Source of the DNA: an uncultured beta proteobacterium
GTDB taxonomy: Bacteria > Pseudomonadota > Gammaproteobacteria > Burkholderiales > Burkholderiaceae
Direction: 5' to 3'
NCBI GenBank assembly: GCA_903867305.1
Contig: CAIPQU010000050.1
Location: 1-60,124, forward strand
DNA: 60,124 nt
How positions within the stretch are numbered: position 1 is the first letter of the stretch; every line of letters begins with the position of its first letter. This document shows positions 34,048 through 43,918 of the stretch, piece by piece. Both the position numbers and the translations under genes were made by a program. The notes under the pieces are model-generated. The model saw only the letters and a program-made list of their open reading frames with translations, ran no database searches and was not told where the DNA came from.

Positions 34048-35816
34048 GTTCGCGTTGAGAACTGTAATCGGTGCAAACTAGAATATAAGCCCCCAAGTTC
34101 TATTAACTCGGCATGAGTTCCTACTTCTACCATGCGGCCATGTTCTAAGACAACGATCCGATCAGCATTTTCAATGGTAGACAACCGGTGAGCAATGACT
34201 AAAGTGGTTCGACCCTGCATCAGCGACTCTAATGCTTGTTGCACCAAACGCTCAGATTCCGAATCTAAGGCAGAAGTCGCTTCATCTAAAATAAGAATAG
34301 GGGCATTTTTATAAACAGCTCTTGCAATTGCCATCCGTTGACGTTGACCGCCAGACAAGCGATTGCCATTATCGCCAATTACAGTATCAATGCCGTCTGG
34401 AAGTTCACGAATCATATCGGTTAGATTCGCTGCTGCAATGGCCTCAGCAACCTTGACTCGATCAATATCTTTTTGATGCACCACCCCGTAGGACACATTG
34501 GCGGCAATCGTATCATTAAATAAAATAACATCTTGGCTAACAAACCCAATTTGATGTCGTAAGTCCTTTAAACGATATCTCTCAATCTCTAATCCATCTA
34601 ACAGAATCTTACCTTTTGTTGGAGAGTAAAAACGTGGAAAGAGATTCACTAAAGTTGTTTTACCACTTCCTGATGGTCCAACAAAAGCAATGACTTCACC
34701 AGGCTCAATCTTTAGCTGAATATCCCTTAAAACTTCCCGTGGCATATTTTGAGTATCTTGGTTTTGATAAGAAAAACTGACATTATCAAATTGAATCTGG
34801 CCTTTGGCTGTCTTTATAGCTTGTGCATGCTCATCATCAACTTGTTTTTCTAGTGGTTGATCCATTAAACCAAAGATCATCTCGGCAGCAATTAGTCCAC
34901 GCTGCAAGGGCTGATTAATATCTGCCAAATGCTTCAATGGTGAAATCACTAACATCATTGCTGTGACAAAAGCGGCAAATTCACCGACCGTTGTTCCAGA
35001 ACTCGATGATTGCATAATGGCGATGAGTAAAACTCCAGATAATGCTATTGAGGCAACAATCTGTGTAATCGGTTGATTGAGACCACCTGCAATCGAAGCA
35101 CGGATGGCAAACTTGCGTAACTGCCTTGCCATTTCTTTAAATCGATACATTTCATAATCTTGACCACTATTTAACTTTACGACCTTATGACCAGCACTTG
35201 CTTCTTCAACCACATACGCCAATTCACTTGTATATTTTTGCTGATCTCTCCCTAAAGTTCTTAAGCGTTTATTGATCTTGCTGATCATGAACCCAATAAT
35301 GGGGAAAATAATCATCACCACTAAGGTCAATCGCCAATTGAGATAAAACAAATAACACATGAGTCCAATCACTGTAAGCGAGTCTCGAACTAAATTAATC
35401 GCTACGCTGCTCAAAATACTGAGAACATTATTTACTTCAAAGACAACTGTATTAATTAAATTTGCTGCGGTACTTTGCTGAAAAAACTCAGTTGGCGCAT
35501 GCAATAATCGTGCAAACATTTGTTCACGAAGAATCAAAAGAACTTCGTTAATGACCCGATTTAACCAATAATTAGAAAGAAATTGAGCGGCTCCACGAAC
35601 AATCGCAAGCCCTACTAAAAATAAGGGCACTTGCCATAATTTATCGTTTAGTCCCCCTGTAAAACCTCGATCTAGGAGAGGTTTCATCAGGGCAGGTATG
35701 GAAGTCTCTGTGGCGGCGACTACCGCCATTGCCAGTAAAGCCAATATAATCATTGGCTTATGAGGCTTTAAATAAGAAAGAACACGTAAAAATACTTGAT
35801 GATGAGGGAGCTTCAT
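34044..35816 (-). CDS. msbA: Lipid A export ABC transporter MsbA
   Basis: Flips lipid A-core across the inner membrane. The 590-residue half-transporter has six membrane helices (about 1-320) and an ATPase with Walker A GPSGSGKTTLV, signature LSGGQRQRMAIARA and Walker B ILILDEATSALD. I prefer the ATG at 35816 (MKLPHHQVFLRVLSYL); an upstream ATG at 35861 would add 15 residues, and neither has a strong ribosome binding site. It is divergent from a glycosyltransferase that probably builds the LPS core. Confidence 0.92.
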   Translation of the reverse strand: MKLPHHQVFLRVLSYLKPHKPMIILALLAMAVVAATETSIPALMKPLLDRGFTGGLNDKLWQVPLFLVGLAIVRGAAQFLSNYWLNRVINEVLLILREQMFARLLHAPTEFFQQSTAANLINTVVFEVNNVLSILSSVAINLVRDSLTVIGLMCYLFYLNWRLTLVVMIIFPIIGFMISKINKRLRTLGRDQQKYTSELAYVVEEASAGHKVVKLNSGQDYEMYRFKEMARQLRKFAIRASIAGGLNQPITQIVASIALSGVLLIAIMQSSSSGTTVGEFAAFVTAMMLVISPLKHLADINQPLQRGLIAAEMIFGLMDQPLEKQVDDEHAQAIKTAKGQIQFDNVSFSYQNQDTQNMPREVLRDIQLKIEPGEVIAFVGPSGSGKTTLVNLFPRFYSPTKGKILLDGLEIERYRLKDLRHQIGFVSQDVILFNDTIAANVSYGVVHQKDIDRVKVAEAIAAANLTDMIRELPDGIDTVIGDNGNRLSGGQRQRMAIARAVYKNAPILILDEATSALDSESERLVQQALESLMQGRTTLVIAHRLSTIENADRIVVLEHGRMVEVGTHAELIELGGLYSSLHRLQFSTRT

Positions 35817-35897
35817 ATAATGAATTATGCCAATCTTCTTTTGCAAACACACGAATTGCATAAAAAATATTTATTATGTATTTTTTAGATCAATCTA

Positions 35898-37013
35898 ATG
35901 AACTCTGAACACTTTAAAAAAATACTCATCATCGCCACGAGACAAATTGGCGACACCCTCATTACAACTCCTTTAATTCAACGTACGCACGAAATTTGGC
36001 CAAACGCTAAAATTGACTTTCTAGGTTTTAGTAGTGCAATAGGTATTTTGCAAGGGAATCCATTCCTTCATCAAATTATTAGCTCAAGCCCAAGACCAAG
36101 TGCCAAAGAATATTTCACGCTCATCAAAAAAATATTTTTTCAATATGACCTAGCGATCATTACGCAACCAAGTGATCGAGCTTATCTATACGGCTTATTC
36201 GCTGCCTCAACACGTGTAGGGACATGTCACCCAGGCAAGGAAGATCACGGCTGGAAAAAATGGGTCACCAGTCATCAAGTACCTATCGACTATTTTTCGC
36301 AACATGTGGTGACTGAAAAACTAAAACTCCTCGAACCATTTATCAATGATCATCACGTCTCGAAGGAAATTTATATCACGCCCCCTACTGCTGATGATAT
36401 CCCTCAAGATCTAGATGGAATCTCCGATGACTGTGTTGTGATCCATCCCTCACCATTAAATGACTACAAATGCTGGCCAATCGCATCATGGATTGGTCTC
36501 ATCGAGTATCTTTCTTCGAAGGAAATACCGGTAGTGATTAGTGGGGGCCCCATCGAAAAAGACAAAGCTCTTGCTAAAAGTATTATTTCTCAATTATCTA
36601 TTCATGCTCAACAAACCACGATCGATATGACTGGTAAATTAAGTTTTAGCGAATTGGCGCATGTGCTTCATGATGCGAAGGCTTTTATCGGCGTTGATAC
36701 CTCGATCACGCATCTTGCCGCGGCTTGTAATACTCCTACCATCGCTTTGTTTGGGGCAACTCCACCTACCAACTTTGGTCCATGGCCAAATGGCTCTTCT
36801 TCTGCACAACCATATGCTTTAAGAGCGATGACGCAAACGGTGAAAAACGTAACCATTTTACAAGGGCCTGGAGACTGTGTCCCTTGTCGCAAAGCTGGTT
36901 GTGATGATACTTCTAATAGTCGAAGTATCTGTTTAGAGGAACTTGATGTCCAAAGGGTGATTCAGGCATTGAGTAATATCGAACAACATGTGATACCTAT
37001 CAAGCATATTTAA
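35898..37013 (+). CDS. Glycosyltransferase family 9 (heptosyltransferase-like)
   Basis: The 371-residue GT-B protein has ATRQIGDTLITTPLIQ near 13-28 (family N-terminal motif) and the C-terminal nucleotide-sugar site VDTSITHLAAACNTPTIALFG near 270-290. Family 9 enzymes add heptose in the LPS inner core (WaaC, WaaF, WaaQ types). A four-cysteine stretch near 328-349 (CVPCRKAGC...C) resembles WaaQ/RfaQ-like members. The exact acceptor is not determinable. It converges on dnaE with a 14-bp overlap. Confidence 0.88.
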   Translation: MNSEHFKKILIIATRQIGDTLITTPLIQRTHEIWPNAKIDFLGFSSAIGILQGNPFLHQIISSSPRPSAKEYFTLIKKIFFQYDLAIITQPSDRAYLYGLFAASTRVGTCHPGKEDHGWKKWVTSHQVPIDYFSQHVVTEKLKLLEPFINDHHVSKEIYITPPTADDIPQDLDGISDDCVVIHPSPLNDYKCWPIASWIGLIEYLSSKEIPVVISGGPIEKDKALAKSIISQLSIHAQQTTIDMTGKLSFSELAHVLHDAKAFIGVDTSITHLAAACNTPTIALFGATPPTNFGPWPNGSSSAQPYALRAMTQTVKNVTILQGPGDCVPCRKAGCDDTSNSRSICLEELDVQRVIQALSNIEQHVIPIKHI

Positions 37014-40000
37014 CTTGTAGATTTGTTTGAATGCCTAGTAAATGCAGCACATTACTAAATCCCTGAATAGTTCGATCATCAGGATACAAGTTCCAAGCCT
37101 CAGGAAACTGAATTTGACAAACCCCAGTCTCTGAAAATAAATCAGCGGTCATCGGCAGACTTGTCGGCTGATGCAAACCCTGCACTCCACCATTCGTTGG
37201 AGGACGATGTTCATTTAAATACGACTGAGCCTTCTCTTTAAAACTCTGCAAATTAATACCAGATTTCATTTCAAAATGAATACTCTTAGCATATCGCAAT
37301 CTTGCCGATGCCATTGACATTGCGTTTAAGACCGAATGTCTCGTACTACCTGAAAAATTTTCGTTCGCTGGTTGAACTTTCGTCAGAATTTTAGCAATCA
37401 ACAACTCATCTTCTTTAAAACAAGAGCGGTAAGTTTCATAAACATCCTCAAAGACGGTCAACTCAATTTGCCCAGCTCCATCATCCAGTATCAAATTATT
37501 CATCACTCCACCATTGCTGGTTTTTCTTGTCCGATGGGAGACGATAATACCGGCAACTAATTTCTCCCCAGACTTATTAGAAACTTTATCTAGTGGAGTG
37601 CGGACAATTTGTCTCACCTCAGGAGCATACGCATCAAATAAATGACCTGAAATACAGAATCCTAAAGCAGTTTTTTCTTCTTGAAGTCGTTTTTTCTCCA
37701 TCCACGGTGCCGTAGTAACGTATTCTGGTTCAGAACCCTCTTCTTCTCCAGGCATTGCAAATAAACTGGTTTGGTTGGCAAAGGTATGTGATTGTTCAGC
37801 TGCTTGCATGGCATTCGGAACTGATGCGAGTAAAGTAGATCTTCCCTCAGCACCTTGATGAGATATTGAATCAAATGCCCCAGCCCGAATCAATGCTTCA
37901 ATAGCACGGCGATTAACGATTCGACGATCAACTCGTTGACAGAAATCAAAGAGGTGAACAAAGGGTTTTTCCTCACGCATTCGAACAATTTCAACAATCG
38001 CATTTTCACCAGTTCCACGCACAGCACCTAAACCATATTTAATCTTTCTGGATACTTGTGTAGTATCTTGAGGATTATCACGTATGGGAATGAAACGATA
38101 CTCACCTGTATTAATATCAGGAGGCAAAATTTCTACTTCATTAGCGATGGCGTCTTCATACAATATCTTGACTTTATCTGTGTCATCCATCGCTAAAGAT
38201 AAGTTGGCGGCCATAAACTCTGCAACGTAATGAGCCTTTAACCAAGCTGTTTGATAGGCTAAAACGGCATATGCTGCCGCATGTGATTTATTAAATCCAT
38301 AACCGGCAAAAGCCTCCATGTTCTTAAAAATATCATCCGCTTTTTCTTGCGTCAAACCATTTTTAATCGCACCTTCGGCGAAAATCTTACTTTGAACAGC
38401 CATCTCTTCAGGCTTTTTCTTACCCATCGCACGTCGAAGTAAATCAGCGCCACCTAATGAGTAACCACCTACAATTTGTGCCATTTGCATGACCTGTTCC
38501 TGATAGACCATAATCCCGTATGTTTCTTCTAATACCGGGATGACTCGTTCATCTGGATAAATCACCACTTGCTTTTGATGTTTACGGGCAATGTAATCTG
38601 GTATTAAATCCATCGGCCCTGGGCGGTAAAGTGCCACTAAAGCAATAATATCTTCGAAACGATCTGGCTTCGCATCACGAAGCATGTTTTGCATGCCTCT
38701 ACTTTCTAATTGGAAAATAGCGACCGTATTGGCTTCTTTTAAAAGTTCAAACGCTTTTAAATCATCTAAAGGAGCATCTCCAACAGTCCAGTTTTTCTTT
38801 TCTGGATAAAGCTGATGAATATACTTCTCGGTTAAATCTAAAATCGTTAATGTAGTCAATCCTAAAAAGTCAAACTTTACAAGTCCGATAGCTTCCACAT
38901 CGTCTTTATCAAACTGACTAATCACACCTGATGACTGCTCATCTTTGACCGATTGTGTATAAAGAGGACAAAAATCTGTGAGCTGCCCTGGAGAAATCAA
39001 TACCCCTCCAGCATGCATCCCAACATTTCGAGTAATCCCTTCGAGTTGAAGAGCTAAATCAATTAAGTTTTTGGCCTCTTCATTATTTTGATAAAGATCA
39101 TCTAAATCAGGAGTAGTCTTTATCGCTTCGTGGATCGTGATTTGTGCACCGGGCTTTGCCTCGATCAGCTTCGAGATACTATCCACAAAGCCATAAGGCT
39201 GCTCAAGTACTCGTCCCACATCTTTAATCGCACCTTTTGCCGCCATCGTACCAAACGTTGCAATTTGACTGACCGAGTCATGACCGTATTTATCCTTCAC
39301 ATATTGAATCACTCGATCTCGACCTAATTGACAAAAGTCAATATCAAAGTCAGGCATCGAGATCCGCTCTGGATTAAGGAAACGTTCAAAAAGTAAGTTA
39401 TATCTCAATGGATCTAAGTCGGTAATCCCTAACGAAAAAGCTACTAAAGATCCAGCTCCAGATCCCCGACCAGGGCCAACAGGTACGCCATTATTTTTAG
39501 CCCAAGAAATAAAATCAGCTACGATTAAAAAATATCCGGGGAAGCCCATTTGAATAATCGTCTTGATTTCAAAATTGAGGCGATCGATATATTTTGATTT
39601 TTCTTCTGCCCGAATAGCCTGATCTGGATAAAGTTGGACAAGGCGCTTTTCTAACCCAGTATGGGACTGCTCTTCTAAATACTCTTCCAGCGATAATCCA
39701 TTTGGTGTCGGAAAGTCCGGCAGCCTGGGCTTACCTAATTGCAAAATTAAATTACAACGCTTGGCAATTTCAACACTGTTGGATATTGCGCTTGGTAAAT
39801 CAGCAAACAGTTCCATCATCTGCTCTTGAGTCTTAAAGTATTGTTCAGGAGTAAACCGAACAACTCTCTTAGGATTACCTAGTTGCTCGCCATCAGCCAC
39901 ACAAACTCTAGTTTCATGAGCACGAAAATCTTCTGGCGTCATGAACTGTATAGGGTGCGTTGCCACAAGGGGAATTTTTAACTGGCTAGCCAACTGTGCA

Positions 40001-40593
40001 ACTTGATGAATATATTTTTCTTCTTGTTCATCGCCAATGCGCTGAACTTCTAAATAAAAATGATTCGGAAATATACCTGCCCAAAATACTGCCTGTTGAT
40101 GTGCTAACGCATTTTGGTCAGAAAGTATGGCTTGGCCAATATCTCCTTGCATTGCTCCTGATACATAAATTAACCCCTCAGATAACAAGAATGGTTCCTT
40201 GTGAGCCAAAGTCGATGAACTCGATAAATGAAACCAACTCGGATCAATTTCTTGACGCCCCAAATGCTGGTTTTCAATCATGGCCTTTGATAAAAGCTCA
40301 CATAAATTGAGATAACCTTTGGTGTTTTTGACTAACAAAAGAGCTCGGTGGGGTTTATTCGGCTCTGTTGGATGTGAAATCCATACATCGGCTCCCGCAA
40401 TAGGTTTTATTCCAGAATTTCTAGCACTTGAGTAAAATTTAATTAATCCAAATAGATTCATGAGGTCTGTTAATGCTATTGCCCCCATCTGCGAAGCCAC
40501 TGCTTGCTCAATGGCGTCATCTAGTCGAACGATTCCATCAACGATGGAATATTCTGAATGCATACGAAGGTGAACATAATTTGGACTCGGCAT
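37000..40593 (-). CDS. dnaE: DNA polymerase III alpha subunit
   Basis: The replicative polymerase. The 1197-residue length is usual for DnaE. Order: PHP domain (YVHLRMHSEYSIVDG at the start), the polymerase palm with the catalytic motif MPDFDIDFCQ (near 410) and GPGRGSGAGSLVAF, fingers with GYGFNKSHAAAYA (near 765), then helix-hairpin-helix, OB-fold (VAGIIVSHRTRKTSNGG near 1013) and tail. Its ATG lies only 16 bp from the divergent gluQ start. Confidence 0.97.
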   Translation of the reverse strand: MPSPNYVHLRMHSEYSIVDGIVRLDDAIEQAVASQMGAIALTDLMNLFGLIKFYSSARNSGIKPIAGADVWISHPTEPNKPHRALLLVKNTKGYLNLCELLSKAMIENQHLGRQEIDPSWFHLSSSSTLAHKEPFLLSEGLIYVSGAMQGDIGQAILSDQNALAHQQAVFWAGIFPNHFYLEVQRIGDEQEEKYIHQVAQLASQLKIPLVATHPIQFMTPEDFRAHETRVCVADGEQLGNPKRVVRFTPEQYFKTQEQMMELFADLPSAISNSVEIAKRCNLILQLGKPRLPDFPTPNGLSLEEYLEEQSHTGLEKRLVQLYPDQAIRAEEKSKYIDRLNFEIKTIIQMGFPGYFLIVADFISWAKNNGVPVGPGRGSGAGSLVAFSLGITDLDPLRYNLLFERFLNPERISMPDFDIDFCQLGRDRVIQYVKDKYGHDSVSQIATFGTMAAKGAIKDVGRVLEQPYGFVDSISKLIEAKPGAQITIHEAIKTTPDLDDLYQNNEEAKNLIDLALQLEGITRNVGMHAGGVLISPGQLTDFCPLYTQSVKDEQSSGVISQFDKDDVEAIGLVKFDFLGLTTLTILDLTEKYIHQLYPEKKNWTVGDAPLDDLKAFELLKEANTVAIFQLESRGMQNMLRDAKPDRFEDIIALVALYRPGPMDLIPDYIARKHQKQVVIYPDERVIPVLEETYGIMVYQEQVMQMAQIVGGYSLGGADLLRRAMGKKKPEEMAVQSKIFAEGAIKNGLTQEKADDIFKNMEAFAGYGFNKSHAAAYAVLAYQTAWLKAHYVAEFMAANLSLAMDDTDKVKILYEDAIANEVEILPPDINTGEYRFIPIRDNPQDTTQVSRKIKYGLGAVRGTGENAIVEIVRMREEKPFVHLFDFCQRVDRRIVNRRAIEALIRAGAFDSISHQGAEGRSTLLASVPNAMQAAEQSHTFANQTSLFAMPGEEEGSEPEYVTTAPWMEKKRLQEEKTALGFCISGHLFDAYAPEVRQIVRTPLDKVSNKSGEKLVAGIIVSHRTRKTSNGGVMNNLILDDGAGQIELTVFEDVYETYRSCFKEDELLIAKILTKVQPANENFSGSTRHSVLNAMSMASARLRYAKSIHFEMKSGINLQSFKEKAQSYLNEHRPPTNGGVQGLHQPTSLPMTADLFSETGVCQIQFPEAWNLYPDDRTIQGFSNVLHLLGIQTNLQVKYA

Positions 40594-40609
40594 AACTTCT
40601 ATTTTAACG

Positions 40610-41521
40610 ATGTCTAGATCTTCTTATCGCGGTCGCTTTGCACCCTCTCCCACAGGGCTTTTGCACGCTGGATCCCTTGCAACTGCCCTAGCCAGCTGGC
40701 TGGATGCTAAAGCCTCACAAGGAATATGGCTAATACGGATAGAAGACCTTGATACACCTCGTTTGGTTAAAGGGGCAGAGCAAGGCATCTTGCAACAATT
40801 AGCCCAAATGGGCATGATGAGCGATGAGGGTGTTCTTTACCAATCTGAGCGAAAACCTCAATATCTTGAAGCTATCCACAGCCTCAATCAAGGTCGACTT
40901 TTATATGCTTGCCAATGTTCCCGAAAGAAAATAGCGCAATATATTCAATCACATCCGATACCAGACTCTCAGGAAATGGTCTACCCAGGTTTTTGTCGCC
41001 CCCTAGAACCACAAATCTGCGATCTGGATGAGGTAAATTATGCGATTCGAGTGCGGATTCCTAAAAACACAATTATCAAAGGTCAAAATCTCCATCAAGA
41101 AGTAGGGGATTTCGTCATCTTGCGGCAAGATGGTATTTTCACTTATCAACTGAGCGTGGTCGTTGATGACGCCGCGCAGGGTGTGACGCATATTGTACGA
41201 GGGCAGGATTTAGAGTCGAATACCCCACGACAAATCTGGTTACAACAACAATTAGGCTTGACGCTACCGGAATATTTACATATCCCTCTCGTTGTGAATG
41301 ATTCTGCTGAAAAATTAAGTAAACAAACAAAGGCACCTATTATTTGGCCACAAAACTCACAGGAAGCCCTTATCCACCTTTATCAAGCGGGTTGCCATCT
41401 CGAATTAGGATTGACTAAGCCGCATGTAACAATGACAGTTTCAGAATGGCTTAACCAAGCCGTGATGGCCTGGAAAAATAGACGTGAACAACGATTAGGT
41501 TTTTTTAACACCACCCAATAA
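40610..41521 (+). CDS. gluQ: Glutamyl-Q tRNA(Asp) synthetase
   Basis: A truncated GluRS paralogue that attaches glutamate to queuosine-34 of tRNA-Asp. The 303-residue product has the HIGH-type motif FAPSPTGLLHAGSLATALASW, the KMSKS-type motif EKLSKQTKAP near 234, and zinc-type cysteines (YACQCSRKK near 97; GFCR near 127). It lacks the anticodon-binding domain of GluRS, as expected. queG (47436-48530) supplies queuosine elsewhere in the window. It overlaps the convergent rhlE by 27 bp. Confidence 0.94.
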   Translation: MSRSSYRGRFAPSPTGLLHAGSLATALASWLDAKASQGIWLIRIEDLDTPRLVKGAEQGILQQLAQMGMMSDEGVLYQSERKPQYLEAIHSLNQGRLLYACQCSRKKIAQYIQSHPIPDSQEMVYPGFCRPLEPQICDLDEVNYAIRVRIPKNTIIKGQNLHQEVGDFVILRQDGIFTYQLSVVVDDAAQGVTHIVRGQDLESNTPRQIWLQQQLGLTLPEYLHIPLVVNDSAEKLSKQTKAPIIWPQNSQEALIHLYQAGCHLELGLTKPHVTMTVSEWLNQAVMAWKNRREQRLGFFNTTQ

Positions 41522-42889
41522 AGCACCTAAAGTCTTTGGCGAAGATGTTTTAGTGATGGATTTTGTTGTTGGCTCGGAAGCTTGAGGAGATGTTGCCTGA
41601 TGTGATTCATAAGGCAAGTAAAAAAATGGATCCGATTGATCTGGGGGTGAGGACGAAGATGACGACCTTGATCCACTTGGCAAAGGTATACGTATTAACG
41701 CCTTTTTAGTGAGCTTTTCAATATCGGCTAGAAGCTTTAGCTCAGATGGGTCAACTAATGCAATAGCATCACCCTTGGCGCCCGCCCGACCAGTTCTGCC
41801 GATACGATGAACGTAATCTTCTGGATTAAAAGGTAACTCGTAATTAATCACACATGGCATGCTAGGAATATCAAGACCTCGAGCAGCAACATCCGTAGCA
41901 ACTAAAGCATCAATTTCACCTTTTTTAAATTGATCCAAGATGCTCATGCGCTCTAATTGACTTTTATCACCATGAATCGCTTCTGCCTTTAACCCAACTT
42001 GGCTAAGAGATCTAGCAAGTCGTCCACATCCAATGCGACTATTCGCAAAAATAATACATTGCTCAGATAAGCCCTTATCACGGCGTTGCTGTAAAACATC
42101 TTGCAATACCCTGAGCTTTTTAGACGAATCGACTAAGTGAACCATCTGCGTAACAGTATCCGCAGTTTGATTTTGTCTCGATATCTCAATAATGACAGGG
42201 TCTTTTAAATACTGTTGTGCTAGCTTTCTAATCTCAGGTGAGAATGTGGCGGAGAACAACAAAGTTTGTCGAGTTACCGGTATTAAAGACAAGATTTTCT
42301 GTAAATCGGGTAAAAAACCCATATCTAACATCCGGTCTGCCTCATCAAGTACCAAAATCTGGACTTGAGATAAATTAGCGTTTTTTTGCGATAAGTGATC
42401 GAGCAATCTGCCTGGAGTGGCAATTAAAAGCTCAACTCCAGCCCGTAAAGCCTGTTTTTGAGAGGAGATATCAACTCCACCAAACACAACCGCTGTTCGA
42501 AGGTCTGTATGTTTAGAGTACTTAAAAGCATTATCAGCGACCTGATCGCTGAGTTCGCGCGTTGGTGTTAAGACCAAAGCTCTTATAGGGTGTCTAGCAG
42601 GAGAGGAGCTAGTACTCGCCAGCGGAAAGATCTTTTCTAGGATGGGCAAAACAAATGCGGCTGTTTTACCTGTGCCAGTTTGCGCAGCCCCCATCACGTC
42701 TCTACCAGCTAAGACGTGAGGTATAGCCTGCACCTGAATCGGTGTTGGATGGGTATAGCCTTGATCTTTAATGGCTTGCAGAATTTTTTCTGATAGGCCA
42801 AATTGAGAGAAATCTAACTTCGTGCTTGTCTCTTCGACTTGGACTTCCATCATCGAATCAATGGTTGAATGTTGAATTTGTTCGTTCAC
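41495..42889 (-). CDS. rhlE: DEAD-box ATP-dependent RNA helicase (RhlE type)
   Basis: The 464-residue product has the Q motif (FSQFGLSEKILQAIKDQGYTHPTPIQ near 25-50, given in parts), Walker A AQTGTGKT, DEAD in LVLDEADRMLDMGF, SAT in LLFSATFS, and the C-terminal helicase core ending HRIGRTGRAG. A serine/proline-rich tail follows (about 400-464). RhlE proteins act in ribosome assembly and RNA decay. The tail is variable in the family. Confidence 0.93.
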   Translation of the reverse strand: MNEQIQHSTIDSMMEVQVEETSTKLDFSQFGLSEKILQAIKDQGYTHPTPIQVQAIPHVLAGRDVMGAAQTGTGKTAAFVLPILEKIFPLASTSSSPARHPIRALVLTPTRELSDQVADNAFKYSKHTDLRTAVVFGGVDISSQKQALRAGVELLIATPGRLLDHLSQKNANLSQVQILVLDEADRMLDMGFLPDLQKILSLIPVTRQTLLFSATFSPEIRKLAQQYLKDPVIIEISRQNQTADTVTQMVHLVDSSKKLRVLQDVLQQRRDKGLSEQCIIFANSRIGCGRLARSLSQVGLKAEAIHGDKSQLERMSILDQFKKGEIDALVATDVAARGLDIPSMPCVINYELPFNPEDYVHRIGRTGRAGAKGDAIALVDPSELKLLADIEKLTKKALIRIPLPSGSRSSSSSSPPDQSDPFFYLPYESHQATSPQASEPTTKSITKTSSPKTLGALLGGVKKT

Positions 42890-42913
42890 AGCCCTCTATT
42901 ATGAGGCCAAATG

Positions 42914-43330
42914 CTATTTAATGCCTAATGCGGCGATTCCAGCCTTGGCAATTTCAGCATCATCGGTGGATTTAACCCCTGAAACTCCCACAGCACCAAT
43001 GGTATGACCATCAACGACAATATTCACACCCCCCTCTAAAACCCCATGTAAAGCTGGGGTAGCCCCTAAAAAGGCTGTTCTACCGTTATTAATGATATCT
43101 TCATAAACTTTTGACTCACGACGCCCTAATGCCGATGCACGTGCTTTTTCCTGAGAAATATAAGCAGTAACAGGAGCAGCGCCATCACGACGTAACAAAC
43201 CCAATAAATGTCCACCATCATCAACGATCGAGATAGTTACTGAAAAATTACCTTTTGCAGCAAAAGCCTCGGAAGCTGCCAAAATAGTCGATACGTCTTG
43301 TTGAGTTAAATAAGCGCGATTTGCAGGCAT
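42914..43330 (-). CDS. GlcG/HbpS-family protein
   Basis: The 138-residue product (from MPANRAYLTQQDV) has the family features: ISIVDDGGHLLGLLRRDGA, ARASALGRRES, and GGVNIVVDGHTIGAVGVSGVKSTDD near the end. Some members (HbpS) bind heme or cobalamin; GlcG sits with glycolate oxidase, and many have no known role. There is no signal peptide. An in-frame start 39 bp upstream is less likely. It lies next to, but is not obviously part of, the Fur-linked operon, from which a terminator separates it. Confidence 0.85.
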   Translation of the reverse strand: MPANRAYLTQQDVSTILAASEAFAAKGNFSVTISIVDDGGHLLGLLRRDGAAPVTAYISQEKARASALGRRESKVYEDIINNGRTAFLGATPALHGVLEGGVNIVVDGHTIGAVGVSGVKSTDDAEIAKAGIAALGIK

Positions 43331-43382
43331 GAGTATTTTCCATTCAATTAATTCTCCTATTTTAACCATTCTTCATTTTTCT

Positions 43383-43420
43383 AAAAAAAGACGGCGTACC
43401 CACCCCAATGAATACGCCGT
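43383..43420 (-). terminator. Terminator of the Fur-linked operon
   Basis: An 8-bp stem (ACGGCGTA at 43391-43398, TACGCCGT at 43413-43420) is followed on the minus strand by a T-run (complement of 43383-43389). It lies just past the last gene of the operon. Confidence 0.85.
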
Positions 43421-43441
43421 AAATGCCAACTTCAAAGTAAT

Positions 43442-43915
43442 TTATGCAGTTTGATTTTTAGTCATCGCCCCCATTCCAATAGCCATTGATTTTTTACCAA
43501 TTTGAATATGTAAGAAAAATACAAGTCCAACTAAACTTCCCGCGAAGATATGCACAAAATGTGCGTGTTCTTGTAAGACTCCCCTACCGTAATAAAGAGT
43601 AAGGGTAGATACCATTAGCAGAATAGAACTGAGAAGGAACGTATAACCTAAAAAGAGATTTTTTTTCATCTTGATGCACACTTGAACATGATGATAAAAA
43701 GCCATTCCTAAAATGATGAAAAAAGCATGCCCAGTAATCCCATGAAAATAGATCCAGAATCTCAGATCTGTTATATTTTTTTCTAAAAGGTCAACTGATA
43801 TAAACCAGGTAATGCCAGAAACTAGGGTTAATATCACGCCTATAAAGGTGATGTACTTATGCCACGCCTGCATTTTTCCAATACGACTAACTGTAATGTG
43901 ATCTATCTTTTCCAT
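43442..43915 (-). CDS. Four-helix membrane protein with histidines, cytochrome b-like
   Basis: The 157-residue protein has four membrane helices (about 21-40, 54-74, 87-109, 118-138). Several histidines are placed at helix ends as in b-type cytochromes: His58 and His63 in helix 2, His75/76 after it, and His117, 119, 122 and 136 around helix 4. This suggests but does not prove heme binding (DUF4405/cytochrome b561-like fold). It is last of the operon, 3 bp after apbE. Inferred role: membrane electron carrier for the flavoprotein partner. I know no exact family. Confidence 0.7.
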   Translation of the reverse strand: MEKIDHITVSRIGKMQAWHKYITFIGVILTLVSGITWFISVDLLEKNITDLRFWIYFHGITGHAFFIILGMAFYHHVQVCIKMKKNLFLGYTFLLSSILLMVSTLTLYYGRGVLQEHAHFVHIFAGSLVGLVFFLHIQIGKKSMAIGMGAMTKNQTA

Positions 43916-43918
43916 TTT